A stretch of DNA of 64,000 nucleotides from Pseudarthrobacter sp. Fe7 (GCA_024372495.1 CP099977.1:1240001-1304000), one strand, 5' to 3'. Positions 42,943 to 52,333 are shown, numbered from the stretch's first letter. Translations and numbers: made by a program. Notes: generated by a model from the letters alone, not told the origin.

Positions 42943-44448
42943 TCAGTGCTCTGCTGCCTTGCCGGCTGACTCGATCGGGACTTCCTTGCCGTCGCAGTCG
43001 ATGAGCTTGCCGCCTTCGAAGCGGTCGCCCTCGGCCAGGCAGTGGAGGTCTTCCGCGCGCACCAGGCGCTCGGTGCCTGCCACGAATACTGACTGGTTGT
43101 CCGAATTGCCGGCCCGGAGGTGGTTGAACAGCAGGTTCAGCAGGATGGCCATGACGGCGGCCGAGCTGATGCCCGAGTGGAAGATGGTCCCGAACCAGGA
43201 CGGGAATTGGTCGTAGAACGTGGGCGCAGCGATGGGGATCATCCCGAACCCGATCGAGGCAGCCACCACGATCAGGTTCATGTTGTTCTTGTAGTCCACC
43301 TTGGACAGGGTCCGGATGCCGCTGGCCGCCACTGTCCCGAACAGTACGACGCCGGCGCCGCCCAGGACGGGAGTGGGCACCGCTGCCACCACGCGGCCCA
43401 GGACGGGCAGCAGGCCAAGGACCACCAGGATCACGCCGCCGGCGCTGACCACGAACCGGCTCTTGACGCCGGTGATGGCCACCAGCCCTACGTTTTGCGC
43501 GAACGCGCTCTGGGTGAAGGAGTTGAAAAGCGGGGAGATGGCGCTGGAGAGCATGTCCGCGCGCAGGCCGTTGCCGATCCGCTTGGAGTCCACCTTGGTG
43601 CCCACGATCTCGCCCACCGCGATGATGTCCGCGGAGGTCTCGGTAAGGGTGACCAGGATGACGATCAGCATGGAGATGATGGCGGCCGGCTCAAACGTGG
43701 GCGGTCCGAAAGCGAAGGGGGTGGGAAAGGCGACGATCTCGCCCTGACCCACCTTGGAGAAATCAGCCATCCCGAAGACGACGGCGATCAGCGTTCCCAG
43801 GACCATGGCCAGCAGGATGGACAGCCGGGAAATGGCGGCACTGCCCACCTTGCTCAGGAGCAGGACGATCCCCATGGTGGCGGCCGCCAGGCCGATGTTG
43901 GCCACGCTGCCGTAGTTGGGCGCCTTGTTGTTCCCGCCCATGGCCCAGTTGGCGGCCACCGGCATCAGCGTCAGGCCGATGGTGGTGATCACGGTTCCGG
44001 TGACCACCGGCGGGAAGAACCGGATGATCCTGGAGAACAGCGGTGTGATCAGTAAGCCGATCAGGGACGCTGCAATCACTGATCCGAAGACGGACTGGAT
44101 TCCGCCGCCGCCGTGGACGATGGCCACCATGGTGGAGACGCCGGCGAAGGACACGCCCTGGACCAGCGGCAGCTGGGAGCCGAAGAAGGGGATGCCGACG
44201 GTCTGCAGGATGGTGGCCAGCCCGCCGACGAAAAGGCACGCTGCGATGAGCAGGCCGATGTCCTGGGAATTCATCCCCGCGGCGGCGCCGATGATCAGGG
44301 GAGGGGCGATGATGCCGCCGTACATGGTCAGGACGTGCTGGAAACCGTAGGCAAACATGCTTCCGACGGGGAGCCGCTGGTCTTCCGGGCGGGCCGGCCG
44401 TGCGCCTCTTTGGGCGCCTGCAGGGGCCGGTTTCTTCTTGATGTTCAT
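42943..44448 (-). CDS. NCS2-family xanthine/uracil (urate-type) permease
   Basis: 501 residues with about fourteen membrane segments. Family motifs: SMFAYGFQHVLTMYGG, the QNVGLVAITGV loop and the Glu-containing VGEIVGTKVD. It imports purines such as xanthine or urate with cations. The gene directly follows urate oxidase on the same strand, separated by a terminator. A seven-codon leader peptide ends within its start codon. Confidence 0.88.
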   Translation of the reverse strand: MNIKKKPAPAGAQRGARPARPEDQRLPVGSMFAYGFQHVLTMYGGIIAPPLIIGAAAGMNSQDIGLLIAACLFVGGLATILQTVGIPFFGSQLPLVQGVSFAGVSTMVAIVHGGGGIQSVFGSVIAASLIGLLITPLFSRIIRFFPPVVTGTVITTIGLTLMPVAANWAMGGNNKAPNYGSVANIGLAAATMGIVLLLSKVGSAAISRLSILLAMVLGTLIAVVFGMADFSKVGQGEIVAFPTPFAFGPPTFEPAAIISMLIVILVTLTETSADIIAVGEIVGTKVDSKRIGNGLRADMLSSAISPLFNSFTQSAFAQNVGLVAITGVKSRFVVSAGGVILVVLGLLPVLGRVVAAVPTPVLGGAGVVLFGTVAASGIRTLSKVDYKNNMNLIVVAASIGFGMIPIAAPTFYDQFPSWFGTIFHSGISSAAVMAILLNLLFNHLRAGNSDNQSVFVAGTERLVRAEDLHCLAEGDRFEGGKLIDCDGKEVPIESAGKAAEH

Positions 44449-44507
44449 GGCAGACTTTCTTGGTTCATGGCAGACGTCATCGTCTGGCTAACTTGTGTCT
44501 GGCTAAC
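44443..44507 (-). promoter_or_regulatory. Leader peptide and direct repeats ahead of the NCS2 permease
   Basis: On the minus strand GTCTGCCATGAAC occurs twice with a 20-base period (44463-44475, 44443-44455). The first copy opens a tiny ORF, MNQESLP, whose TGA overlaps the permease ATG (ATGA). Further upstream GTTAGCCAGAC occurs twice (44497-44507, 44482-44492) with a 15-base period. Translational coupling and regulator binding are inferred. Confidence 0.6.
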
Positions 44508-44530
44508 AGGTGAAGCTGTGGGTGGGTAAG

Positions 44531-44561
44531 ACGGGCCCAACCAATCGGAGGTTGGGCCCGT
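44531..44561. terminator. Terminator after urate oxidase
   Basis: Perfect 12-base arms, ACGGGCCCAACC and GGTTGGGCCCGT, around AATCGGA. Ends 19 bases from the urate oxidase stop. Placed between urate oxidase and the permease it would reduce read-through. Confidence 0.9.
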
Positions 44562-44580
44562 CGGGGCGGGAATCAGGGAG

Positions 44581-45489
44581 TTAGCAGAAGCCGGCGATGC
44601 CGGACCAGGCTGCCGGTGCCGCGGTGGCGTCCTCGCGCTGGACGGTGGCCTCGATCAGTCCGTAGGGACGGTCGGCTGCGAAGAAGACCTCGTTGGGGTT
44701 GTCGAGGCCGAATGGCGAGAGGTCCACCAGGAAGTGGTGCTTGTTGGGCATGGAGAACTTGATCTCGTCGATTTCGCTGTGCGCCTCGAGCACCTTGGCG
44801 CCCATGTCGAACAGCGTCTGCTGCAGGGCATGGGAGTATTTCTCGGTGAAGCCTTCGAGCAGGAGGCCCTTGACGTCGTCGTAGCTCTTGTTGAAATCCA
44901 GCGCGCTGAAATCGGTGCCGGTCTTGAAGCGCCAGCGGGCTGAAACGTCGGTGGCCAGGATGCGGTCGGTGGTCTCGGGAAGGGTGGTGTAGCGGTCCCG
45001 GGGGTAGCCGACAAAGCCTGACTGGGTGGACTTGAGGACGGTCAGGTCCTTCAGTCCGGAGATCAGGTGGCTGGTGGCCCCGTCCCGGACCAGGACGGCG
45101 GTCCGGACTTCCTGGCCGTTGCGGACGAACGAGTGGTCATGTTCGCTGCCGTGGGCCTGGATGCGGTTCCAGGCATAGGATTCGGCTTCCCAGCGGCCGC
45201 CGTTGACCCAGTCGAAACTGGAGGTGAAGTGCTCCCCGAGGCGCAGGAGGAACTCCTCCGGTGAGCCGATGCCCTCGCGGGCGAAGGCGTAGATGGTGTT
45301 CTTTTGGGTGTCCGTGGCTACGACGTGGGCGTTGTCGCCCTCGAGGTGGGCCGCGGCAAAGTCGCCGCGCAATTGCGAGGTGACGTTCAGGTCCTCGATC
45401 TCGTGGCGGTTGGTGTCGCGGGTGATCTTGACGACTCGAACTTCTGCCTTGCCGTACTGGTTCTCGCCGAGGATGATCTTGCTGCTCAT
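44581..45489 (-). CDS. Urate oxidase (factor-independent)
   Basis: 302 residues, full length. Uricase signatures: GENQYGKAEVRVVKITRD, HVVATDTQKNTIYAFAREG, YAWNRIQAHGSEHDHSF and PNKHHFLVDLSPFGLDNPNEVF. Tandem T-fold domains form a cofactor-free tunnel that oxidises urate to 5-hydroxyisourate. Hydroxyisourate hydrolase and OHCU decarboxylase genes are not next to it. A 16-base palindrome lies just upstream. Confidence 0.93.
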   Translation of the reverse strand: MSSKIILGENQYGKAEVRVVKITRDTNRHEIEDLNVTSQLRGDFAAAHLEGDNAHVVATDTQKNTIYAFAREGIGSPEEFLLRLGEHFTSSFDWVNGGRWEAESYAWNRIQAHGSEHDHSFVRNGQEVRTAVLVRDGATSHLISGLKDLTVLKSTQSGFVGYPRDRYTTLPETTDRILATDVSARWRFKTGTDFSALDFNKSYDDVKGLLLEGFTEKYSHALQQTLFDMGAKVLEAHSEIDEIKFSMPNKHHFLVDLSPFGLDNPNEVFFAADRPYGLIEATVQREDATAAPAAWSGIAGFC

Positions 45490-45513
45490 GGTCTTTTCCC
45501 AACTTCCGGTAAG

Positions 45514-45529
45514 TGGAACCTAGGTTCCA
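45514..45529. promoter_or_regulatory. 16-base perfect palindrome upstream of urate oxidase
   Basis: TGGAACCTAGGTTCCA lies 25-40 bases before the urate oxidase ATG, overlapping the likely promoter or start of transcription. A dimeric repressor site; the regulator is unknown, the IclR protein at 42101 being one candidate. Confidence 0.75.
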
Positions 45530-45810
45530 TCACTGAAATTAAGCGCGCGTTTCATGCGCGTTTCCGATGGAGCCGACCCAACAAAAAGAGCCGGCATCCG
45601 TTGATGCCAGCTCATTACGACCCTGCCTGCTGCTCCCAGGTTACGTGACGTGCGCCACGAGTTGGATTACAGCGTACCCCTCGTAAGCGGTGGTGTACAT
45701 CACAGATCCAAATTTCAATTTGTGACCGGGTGGTGCGCAAGAACGGCGGACAGCGCTATTGACCCCTCGACTGAGCGGGCCTAGTCTTTTCATATAGCAG
45801 AATTTGCTTT

Positions 45811-45824
45811 CCATAATACGAAAA
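45811..45824 (+). promoter_or_regulatory. CCATAATACGAAAA element upstream of the small ORF
   Basis: Exact copy of the malic enzyme upstream element, in the same orientation relative to the gene that follows. Read with flanks it is TTTC-N8-GAAA. It is directly followed by the ribosome site GAGGAGG. Confidence 0.6.
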
Positions 45825-45839
45825 CTCGAGGAGGTCTCG

Positions 45840-46040
45840 ATGTACCAGCAGGACACCCCTTCCGTACCCGCAGCGCCGGCCGCAGGAGCCGGCACGCAGG
45901 AGTTCTACCTCCCGCTCGGCGGTGGAATCGACCCTGACCTTTATGTCCCGGAGGACCGCCTTCATCCCACCGGCCGCATCTCGCGCTGGATCCATTCACT
46001 GCGTACCCCGGCGGTGAAAGCGGGTAAAAGCCGTCCCTAA
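45840..46040 (+). CDS. Small hypothetical protein (66 aa)
   Basis: 66 residues with a strong GAGGAGG ribosome site and an upstream element shared with malic enzyme. A Pro/Ala-rich start is followed by EFYLPLGGGIDPDLYVPEDRLHPTGR and a basic tail. No membrane helix. The family is not recognised. It could be the stump of a longer gene, since the motif-rich start ends abruptly. Confidence 0.55.
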   Translation: MYQQDTPSVPAAPAAGAGTQEFYLPLGGGIDPDLYVPEDRLHPTGRISRWIHSLRTPAVKAGKSRP

Positions 46041-46169
46041 AGCTGAGTAGCCGCTACTCGGGACTTGGGGCGGCAATTCTCCTAGCCTTGCACGATAGAC
46101 AGCCAACCCTGGGCTTGGAGGCTTCGTCCATGGTCTGGCCATCGGCGCTTCGTGCCGGGAAGGACTGCC

Positions 46170-47177
46170 ATGCAACGAGCCAGAGCACGTTTCCTGCAGT
46201 TCCTATGCTGCGTCCTGGTGGTTGCAGGGCTCTCGGCCAGCGCCATCCGGCTGCAGGGCGCACCCCCTGAAGCTGCTCCGTCCGGCCAGGAGGCGTCGTT
46301 GTCCGCTACGGCCCCGGCACTGGCCCCTGGTCCGGCGCTTTCGGATTCCACCGGTGGCACAGGAACGGAACAACCGGCGGATCCGGCCGGGACTGATGCA
46401 TCCGCTGCCCAGCCGCCGGCACCGGCGGAATCAAGCAAGCCCGCCGAGGCTCCGGCGGATGGTCCGGTAAGCGAGTCCTCGGTGAAGGGCACGCCCGTGG
46501 TGGCCAGCAAGGAAGCCGGCCCCCTGGGTCCTCCCGGGCCGTGGCAGCTGGTGCTGGACGAGGAGTTCGACACCCTCAATACCGCGCTCTGGACTCCCTA
46601 CTGGTTCCGTGACTGCAACCCCGGATCAACGAAAAACGGGGTTAAGACCTGTTCAAGCAACGTCAAGGTGGAGAACGGGAACGCTGTACTCCAGCTGTCC
46701 GACTCGGAATCCGGCGCACTGCTTTCCACTAACCCCAAAGACGGCGTCAAGGGCCATGTGGGCTTCGAGTACACCACCGGCTATGTGGAGGCGAGAATCT
46801 ACTTTCCGGGAACCTGCTCGGGCGGTATCCACAACTGGCCGGCCTGGTGGACCACCGGCCAGAAATTCCCCGCGACGGGTGAGATCGATATTGCAGAACC
46901 CCTCGCGGGAACCATGACCACTGTCTATCATTCCCCTGGCGGAGATCCCGCCAAATGGTTCATTGGGTGCTGGGGCGGCGGCTACCACACCTACGGAGTT
47001 CACCGGAAGGCCGGTGTGAACGACGTCTACTTTGATGGCAAACTGGAGTTTTCCTACCCCACAACCGACGGCAACGCTCCGCACTACTTGATCCTCAATG
47101 TCGGGCTGAATCCCGATCAGAGGACGTTCGGTGCCGCCGGTGCCATCAAGGTGGACTGGGTTCGCGCCTGGCAATGA
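46170..47177 (+). CDS. Secreted GH16 beta-glucanase-type hydrolase
   Basis: 335 residues. A signal peptide (MQRARARFLQFLCCVLVVAG) and a long Pro/Ala/Ser linker (to about residue 115) lead to the GH16 jelly roll: PGPWQLVLDEEFDTLNTALW, WPAWWTTGQ and the catalytic GEIDIAEPL (ExDxxE). It would cut beta-1,3/1,4-glucans outside the cell. Between the urate oxidase region and LigD polymerase; no operon partner. Confidence 0.88.
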   Translation: MQRARARFLQFLCCVLVVAGLSASAIRLQGAPPEAAPSGQEASLSATAPALAPGPALSDSTGGTGTEQPADPAGTDASAAQPPAPAESSKPAEAPADGPVSESSVKGTPVVASKEAGPLGPPGPWQLVLDEEFDTLNTALWTPYWFRDCNPGSTKNGVKTCSSNVKVENGNAVLQLSDSESGALLSTNPKDGVKGHVGFEYTTGYVEARIYFPGTCSGGIHNWPAWWTTGQKFPATGEIDIAEPLAGTMTTVYHSPGGDPAKWFIGCWGGGYHTYGVHRKAGVNDVYFDGKLEFSYPTTDGNAPHYLILNVGLNPDQRTFGAAGAIKVDWVRAWQ

Positions 47178-47216
47178 CCGGCGGAACGCCTGATCCGTAT
47201 GCCGTATCGGCAATCC

Positions 47217-48463
47217 TCAGGAGCCGGCCCGGCCCGGCCACTGCTTGCCGGCCCAGGGGTCGTAGTCCGCGATGAGCTCCTCCTGCGGCGGCCGTTCGGC
47301 CTCGGGGACGTGCTGCAGGTTCACCCGCACCCGGTACCAGAGCGAGCCTGGAGCCGCGCATTCCGTCCACCAGGACGTCGGCGGGCTGCAGGGCTTTGAC
47401 GACGGCGGCGTGCCCGGACTTCCATTCCTCCAGCGCAGCGAGTGCCTCGGGCCTGGTCCTGGTCCGTGCCACTTCGATGAGCGGCATCAGCGACTGCCGG
47501 CGGCCTGAACCGTTGCCGCTGCGTGGGGCTTTCTCTGCCGGCCCCAGGTCCTTCGCCAGGGCCAGCAACCCGTCCAGCCGGCCTGCCGCCCCGTCAATGC
47601 CCGCATGGGGGTCGCCGATCTCCGCGTAGCGCTTGAGCATCGTGGGAACAGTGAACTGCTCCGGCCGGGCAGTGCGCATCTCCTCCCATCTGACCGGCGC
47701 GGAAACGCGGGCGTCCGGAAGCGGCCGGACCGAGTAGGCGGAAGCCACGGTGCGGTCCTTGGCGTTCTGGTTGAAGTCGACGAAGACGCTCTCGCCGCGT
47801 TCCTCCTTCCACCAGCGCGCGGTGGCAAGTCCCGGGGCCCGGTTCTCCACCTCGCGGGCCAGGGTTTCGGCGGCGAGCCGGACGTCCTTGTAGGACCACT
47901 CGGGGGCGATGCGGACCAGGATATGCAGCCCCCGGGAGCCGCTCGTCTTGGGCCATCCCACCAGCCCGGTGTCCTCCAATACTTCCTGTGCCACGTACGC
48001 CACGTCCACGATCTGCGACCAGTCCACGCCAGGCATGGGGTCCAGGTCCACGCGCAGGCTCGTCCGGGTGCTCCAGGTCCTCGGCGCGGACCGGGTGCGG
48101 GTTCAGGTCCAGGCAGCCGAGGTTTACCACCCAGGCAAGGCCTGCGGCGTTCCGGATGACGGCTTCCTCGGCCGATGTTCCCGACGCGTAGTGCAGCGTG
48201 GTGGTGTCGATGAACGGCGGATGGTTCTCCGGTACGCGTTTTTGGAAGAAGGGCTCGGCATCGATGCCTTTCGGAAACCGCTTGAGCACCATGGGCCGGC
48301 CTCCCGCGCCCCGCAGTGCACCATCCGCCACTGCGAGGTAGTACCGCACCAGGTCAAGCTTGGTCAGCCCCTGCTCCGGGAACACCACCTTGTCCGGGCT
48401 GGAGATCTGGACTTCGATTCCATCGATGTCGAGAACCTGGGGCGGCGTCTTTGACGGAGTCAT
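47217..48463 (-). CDS. LigD-type polymerase/primase domain protein (NHEJ), two +1 frameshifts
   Basis: Corrected length 414 residues. IQISSPDKVVFPEQGLTKLDLVRYY and RFPKGIDAEPFFQKRVPE start the domain; DELRVDLDPMPGVDW gives the two catalytic Asp (DLD), and SGSRGLHILVRI is the SxRGxH-type motif. It adds and fills nucleotides at DNA ends during Ku-dependent joining. GAGCTGC reads GAGCCTGC near 48058 and AGCTCG reads AGGCTCG near 47349 (coding strand). No ligase or Ku gene is adjacent. Confidence 0.85.
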
Positions 48464-48502
48464 GCCGACACGGTAGCAGCGGCCCGCAGCGCTGTCAGCC
48501 GT

Positions 48503-49879
48503 TCACCGGCACCCGTTGACCAGGCGCCGAGCCGCGGCGGAATGTTCCGCGATGAGCGCCGCGATGTCCAGCCCCGGGATGCGGCCGTCCACCACCCGCC
48601 ATTGTCCGCCCACCATGACCCGGTCTGCCCGGTCCGCCGCGCACAGCAGCAGGGCGGCGATGGGGTCGTGGCTGCCGGAAAAGCGGAGGTCGTCCAGCGT
48701 GAACAGGGCGAGGTCCGCCTGCACTCCTGGTGCCGCCTGGCCCAGTCCCTTCCGGCCCAGTACCGCCGCCGATCCCCGCGTGGCCCAGCCCAACGCCCGC
48801 TCCACCGGCACGTCGGCCCCGTAGTGCAGCCGCTGGAGATACAGTGCTTGCCGCGCTTCCAGGATCATGTTGGAGGCATCGTTCGACGCCGAACCGTCCA
48901 CGCCCAGCCCAACGGGGACGCCGGCGTCCTCCAGTTCAAGGACCCGTGCCGTTCCCGAGGCGAGGCGCATGTTGGAGGTGGGGCAATGTGCGACGGCGGT
49001 TCCGGCCACGCCGAGGCGGCTGATCTCGGCATCGCTGAAGTGGATGCCGTGCCCCAGCCAGGTGCGGTCGGTCAGCCAGCCCACGCTGTCCAGGTAATCG
49101 ACGGTGCGCAGGCCGAAGTGCTCCCGGCAGAAGTCCTCCTCGTCCAGCGTTTCGGCCAGGTGGGTGTGGAGCCTGACGTCCAGCCGCTCAGCCAGTGCCG
49201 CGCTTTCGGCCATGATTTCCTTGGTTACCGAGAACGGCGAGCATGGCGCCAGGGCGATCTGGATCACCGCGTCGTCCCCACGCTCGTGGTACCGGCGCAC
49301 CAGGCGTTCGCTGTCCGAGAGCACCACCTCCGGATCCTGGACTGTGGACTGTGGCGGCAGGCCGCCGTCGTCCGTTCCCAAGGTCATGGAACCGCGGGTG
49401 AGCGTGGCGCGCATGCCCAGCCGGCGCACCGCGTCCACCTCTATGTCGATGGCGTCCTCGAGGCCGGCCGGGAAGAGGTAGTGGTGGTCGGCTGCGGTAG
49501 TGCACCCGGAGAGGAGCAGTTCGGCCAGGGCCACCGTTGCTGCCAGTTCCAGGTCCTTGGGCGTGAGCCGGGCCCACACGGGATACAAGTTCTGAAGCCA
49601 GGGGAACAGCGGGGCGTTGGCCACGGGAGCCCAGGCCCGGGTGAGGGTTTGGTAGAAGTGGTGGTGCGTGTTGACCAGCCCGGGGAGCAGGACGTGGCTG
49701 CCGGCGTCGAAGACTTCCCCGCAGGGTGCGGATGGCTGCTGGCTCGCGGCCAGGACCTCGGCGATGACACCGCCGCTGACCACCAGGCCGCCTGCGGCGT
49801 CCAGCGAATTGGCTGTGAAAGCGGCCAGTGGATTCCGGATCCACAAACGGGACGCGGGTGCAGGGGATGGGATGGTCAT
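48503..49879 (-). CDS. Amidohydrolase, 8-oxoguanine deaminase type
   Basis: 458 residues, intact. Metal sites: NTHHHFYQTLTRAW (HxH), RLHTHLAETLDEE, LGHGIHFSD and Asp in GLGVDGSASNDAS. The HHHFYQTLTR sequence is characteristic of 8-oxoguanine deaminases in the ATZ/TRZ group, which turn 8-oxoguanine into urate. In a purine island this substrate is plausible. Divergent from guanine deaminase. Confidence 0.87.
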   Translation of the reverse strand: MTIPSPAPASRLWIRNPLAAFTANSLDAAGGLVVSGGVIAEVLAASQQPSAPCGEVFDAGSHVLLPGLVNTHHHFYQTLTRAWAPVANAPLFPWLQNLYPVWARLTPKDLELAATVALAELLLSGCTTAADHHYLFPAGLEDAIDIEVDAVRRLGMRATLTRGSMTLGTDDGGLPPQSTVQDPEVVLSDSERLVRRYHERGDDAVIQIALAPCSPFSVTKEIMAESAALAERLDVRLHTHLAETLDEEDFCREHFGLRTVDYLDSVGWLTDRTWLGHGIHFSDAEISRLGVAGTAVAHCPTSNMRLASGTARVLELEDAGVPVGLGVDGSASNDASNMILEARQALYLQRLHYGADVPVERALGWATRGSAAVLGRKGLGQAAPGVQADLALFTLDDLRFSGSHDPIAALLLCAADRADRVMVGGQWRVVDGRIPGLDIAALIAEHSAAARRLVNGCR

Positions 49880-50282
49880 GGGCTGTCCTGTCTGAGCGCA
49901 GATGCGGTTGATTCCAGCTCAGTGCGGCCCTGTCTGCTGATCCAGGTGCCCGGCTGCCAACTCCTGTGCTGCAGGCAAGGCGGATTCGGACCAGCGTAGG
50001 GAGCAGGGATAGCTTCCGTCAACGCGCGTGGAATGTGACCGGGACGGTGAAGAGCGCGAAACGTGGATTTCACATAGCGAAATAAATTTTCCAGAAAACT
50101 ATGGCGTGGCCCACAAAGCGGTGCTAATGTCGATTCTGCCAAAGGCGGGCACCCGAACCCGGGAAGCTATCTACCAGGCGCAACTTAACCTTCACAGCAC
50201 ATGCTGAAGCCTGGTAACCGTTCGCACCTGGTTCTACTGGTCCTGCGCGGCAACAGGCTTCCCGGCAAAAGGAAGTCGCATC
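49880..50282. other. Divergent promoter region of purine deaminase genes
   Basis: About 400 bases between two divergent deaminase genes. An AT-rich patch (50066-50100) holds TTTC-N7-GAAA and a nearby TTTTCCAGAAAA half-palindrome. No gene recognised. Confidence 0.55.
50068..50082. promoter_or_regulatory. TTTC-N7-GAAA repeat upstream of guanine deaminase
   Basis: TTTCACATAGCGAAA at 50068-50082, followed by TTTTCCAGAAAA. It shares the TTTC/GAAA half-sites with the elements upstream of malic enzyme, the small ORF and aceE, though the spacer is shorter. Confidence 0.45.
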
Positions 50283-50777
50283 ATGAGTACCACCGTCACG
50301 GCCGAACAGTTCTTGGCCCGCTCCATCCGGCTGGCAACGGCCAATGTCCTCAACAGCGGAGGCCCGTTCGGCGCCATGATCGTCACAGCGGACGGCAAAA
50401 CGTTCGACGGCGTCAACCGCGTCACCGCGGACAACGATCCCACCGCCCATGCCGAAGTCACCGCCATCCGCACCGCCTGCCGCGAGCCTGGGGACCTTCG
50501 ACCTCAGCGGCGCCACCCTCTACACCAGCTGCGAGCCGTGCCCCATGTGCCTGGCCTCCGCGCTCTGGGCACGGGTCAGCCGCGTTATCTATGCGGCAGA
50601 CCGCCACGACGCAGCGTCCGTCGGATTCGATGACGCCGTGTTCTACGAATACTTTGACAACCAGGACAGGGATTCCCTGATGCCGGTGTCCAAGCTGGAG
50701 TTGGGCGATCCCCAGGCGCCGGCCCCCTGGAGCCGTTCAACACCTGGAACACGCTCGAATCCAGGATCGACTACTAG
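50283..50777 (+). CDS. guaD: Guanine deaminase (cytidine-deaminase fold), frameshifted
   Basis: Corrected length 164 residues. GGPFGAMIV, DPTAHAEVTAIR and SCEPCPMCLASALWAR carry the zinc His-Glu and two Cys; the C-terminal FNTWNTLESRIDY fits GuaD. It deaminates guanine to xanthine. GAGCTGG reads GAGCCTGG near 50486 (correction gives CRELGTFDLSG) and a C is lost at 50723-50727. Followed after 14 bases by a purine permease, so uptake and first step share an operon. Confidence 0.88.
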
Positions 50778-50791
50778 GCCCGGCGGCTTCG

Positions 50792-52333
50792 ATGACCATC
50801 CTGGACCATTCCCACGAGGAGCATTCGGCTCCAACCACCAGTACCTCCCGGCGGGCGCCGCGCACTGCGGCCCAGGCAACCGGAGCACCCTTGCCGCAGG
50901 CACCGGAATCCTTCCTGGACCGCTTCTTCCACATCACCCGGCGCGGCTCCACCCTGGCCCGCGAATTCCGCGGCGGGCTGGTCACCTTCTTCACCATGGC
51001 GTACATCGTCATCCTGAACCCCCTCATCCTGGGCGGGTTCAGCGCGGACAACGCCCCCACCGATGTTGCCGGCGGCTGGCTCTCCGCAGCCCAGGTTGGC
51101 GCCGTTACCGGCCTCACCGCCGGGGTCATGACAATCCTCTTCGGCCTCATCGCAAACCTGCCCTTCGGCCTCGCCGCGGGCCTGGGCATCAACTCCTTCC
51201 TGGCCGTCTCGGTGATCCACGAGGTCACCTGGCCCGAGGCCATGGGCCTGGTGGTGATTAACGGCATCCTGATCGTGCTGTTCGGCGTCACCGGCGCCCG
51301 GACGGCCATCTTCCGGGCGGTGCCCAAGGAGCTGAAGGCCGCCATAACTGTGGGCATCGGCCTGTTTATCGCCTTCATCGGCTTCGTTGACTCCGGCTTC
51401 GTCCGGCCCACCACGGGCGGCCCGCCAGTCCAGTTGGGCGACGGCGGCTCCATCACCTCCCTGCCCACCCTCGTCTTCGTCGTCGGGCTCCTCAGCATGG
51501 GCATCCTTGTGGCGCGCAAGGTCCAGGGCGGCCTGCTCATCGGCATCGTTGGCACTACCGTGCTGGCCGCCGTCGTGGAAGCCGCCCTGAAGCTTGGGGC
51601 CGCCAGCGCCATCAACCCCGGCGGCTGGCACCTGAACACACCGGTCCTGTCCGGCCAGTTGGTCTCGGCACCTGACCTGGGCCTGGTGGGCCACTTCGAC
51701 CTCTTCGGTTCGTTCGGCAGGATCGGCGGGCTCGCCGCCACCATGCTGGTGTTCACGCTGGTGTTCACCAACTTCTTCGACGCCATGGGCACCATGACTG
51801 GCCTGGCCAAGAGCGCCGGCGTCGCCCACAAGGACGGCACGTTCCCGAGGCTGAAATCCGCCTTCATCGTGGAAGGCTTCGGCGCCGTGGCAGGCGGCGC
51901 AACCTCGGGATCCTCCAACACCGTCTACATCGACTCTGCCGCAGGCATCGGGGAAGGTGCGCGCACGGGCCTGGCCTCCGTGGTCACCGGCGTGCTGTTC
52001 CTCGGCTCGATGTTCCTTACCCCGCTCACCAGCGTGGTGCCGCTGGAGGTCGCGGCCGCAGCACTGGTGGTGGTGGGCGCCATGATGATGGCCCAGATCC
52101 GCGAGATCAAGTTCACCAAGTTCACCGTGGCCCTGCCGGCGTTCCTCACCATCGTGACCATGCCACTGAGCTACTCGATCGCCAACGGCATCGGCGTGGG
52201 CTTCGTGAGCTGGGCCGTGATTGGTGCGGCGTCCGGCAAGGCGAAGAAGATCCACCCGTTGATGTGGGTGGTGAGCATTGGGTTCCTGGTGTACTTCGCG
52301 CGCGGACCGATCAACCACCTGCTGGGCGGCTGA
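50792..52333 (+). CDS. AzgA-like guanine/hypoxanthine permease (NCS2)
   Basis: 513 residues with about twelve membrane helices. Family segments: GLVTFFTMAYIVILNPLIL, LPFGLAAGLGINSFLA, FTNFFDAMGTMTGLA and GATSGSSNTVYIDSAAGIGEGARTG. AzgA proteins import guanine, hypoxanthine and adenine with protons. Intact, although it contains AGCT sites. Ends at a strong terminator. Confidence 0.92.
   Translation: MTILDHSHEEHSAPTTSTSRRAPRTAAQATGAPLPQAPESFLDRFFHITRRGSTLAREFRGGLVTFFTMAYIVILNPLILGGFSADNAPTDVAGGWLSAAQVGAVTGLTAGVMTILFGLIANLPFGLAAGLGINSFLAVSVIHEVTWPEAMGLVVINGILIVLFGVTGARTAIFRAVPKELKAAITVGIGLFIAFIGFVDSGFVRPTTGGPPVQLGDGGSITSLPTLVFVVGLLSMGILVARKVQGGLLIGIVGTTVLAAVVEAALKLGAASAINPGGWHLNTPVLSGQLVSAPDLGLVGHFDLFGSFGRIGGLAATMLVFTLVFTNFFDAMGTMTGLAKSAGVAHKDGTFPRLKSAFIVEGFGAVAGGATSGSSNTVYIDSAAGIGEGARTGLASVVTGVLFLGSMFLTPLTSVVPLEVAAAALVVVGAMMMAQIREIKFTKFTVALPAFLTIVTMPLSYSIANGIGVGFVSWAVIGAASGKAKKIHPLMWVVSIGFLVYFARGPINHLLGG

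Larger units (their letters stand above)
45490..45839. other. Regulatory region between urate oxidase and a small ORF
   Basis: About 350 bases, divergent promoters. It contains the palindrome at 45514-45529, a GCGCGTTT direct repeat (near 45543-45561), a GGCATC-CGTT-GATGCC hairpin near 45587, and the CCATAATACGAAAA element at 45811. No gene seen. Confidence 0.6.

Noticed and set aside
44581-45489. Long open frames antisense to many genes, such as those opposite urate oxidase and malic enzyme
   Set aside because: Their composition (Gly, Arg, Val, His-rich without motifs) is the usual shadow of high-GC codon use, while the sense frames match known families.
47217-48463. The idea that AGCT insertions are scars of blunt-end cutting repaired by LigD-type joining
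   Set aside because: Attractive because AG^CT is a blunt-cut site and LigD polymerase adds single bases, but some 32 simultaneous scars including in aceE would be lethal or strongly selected against. Sequence error is simpler.
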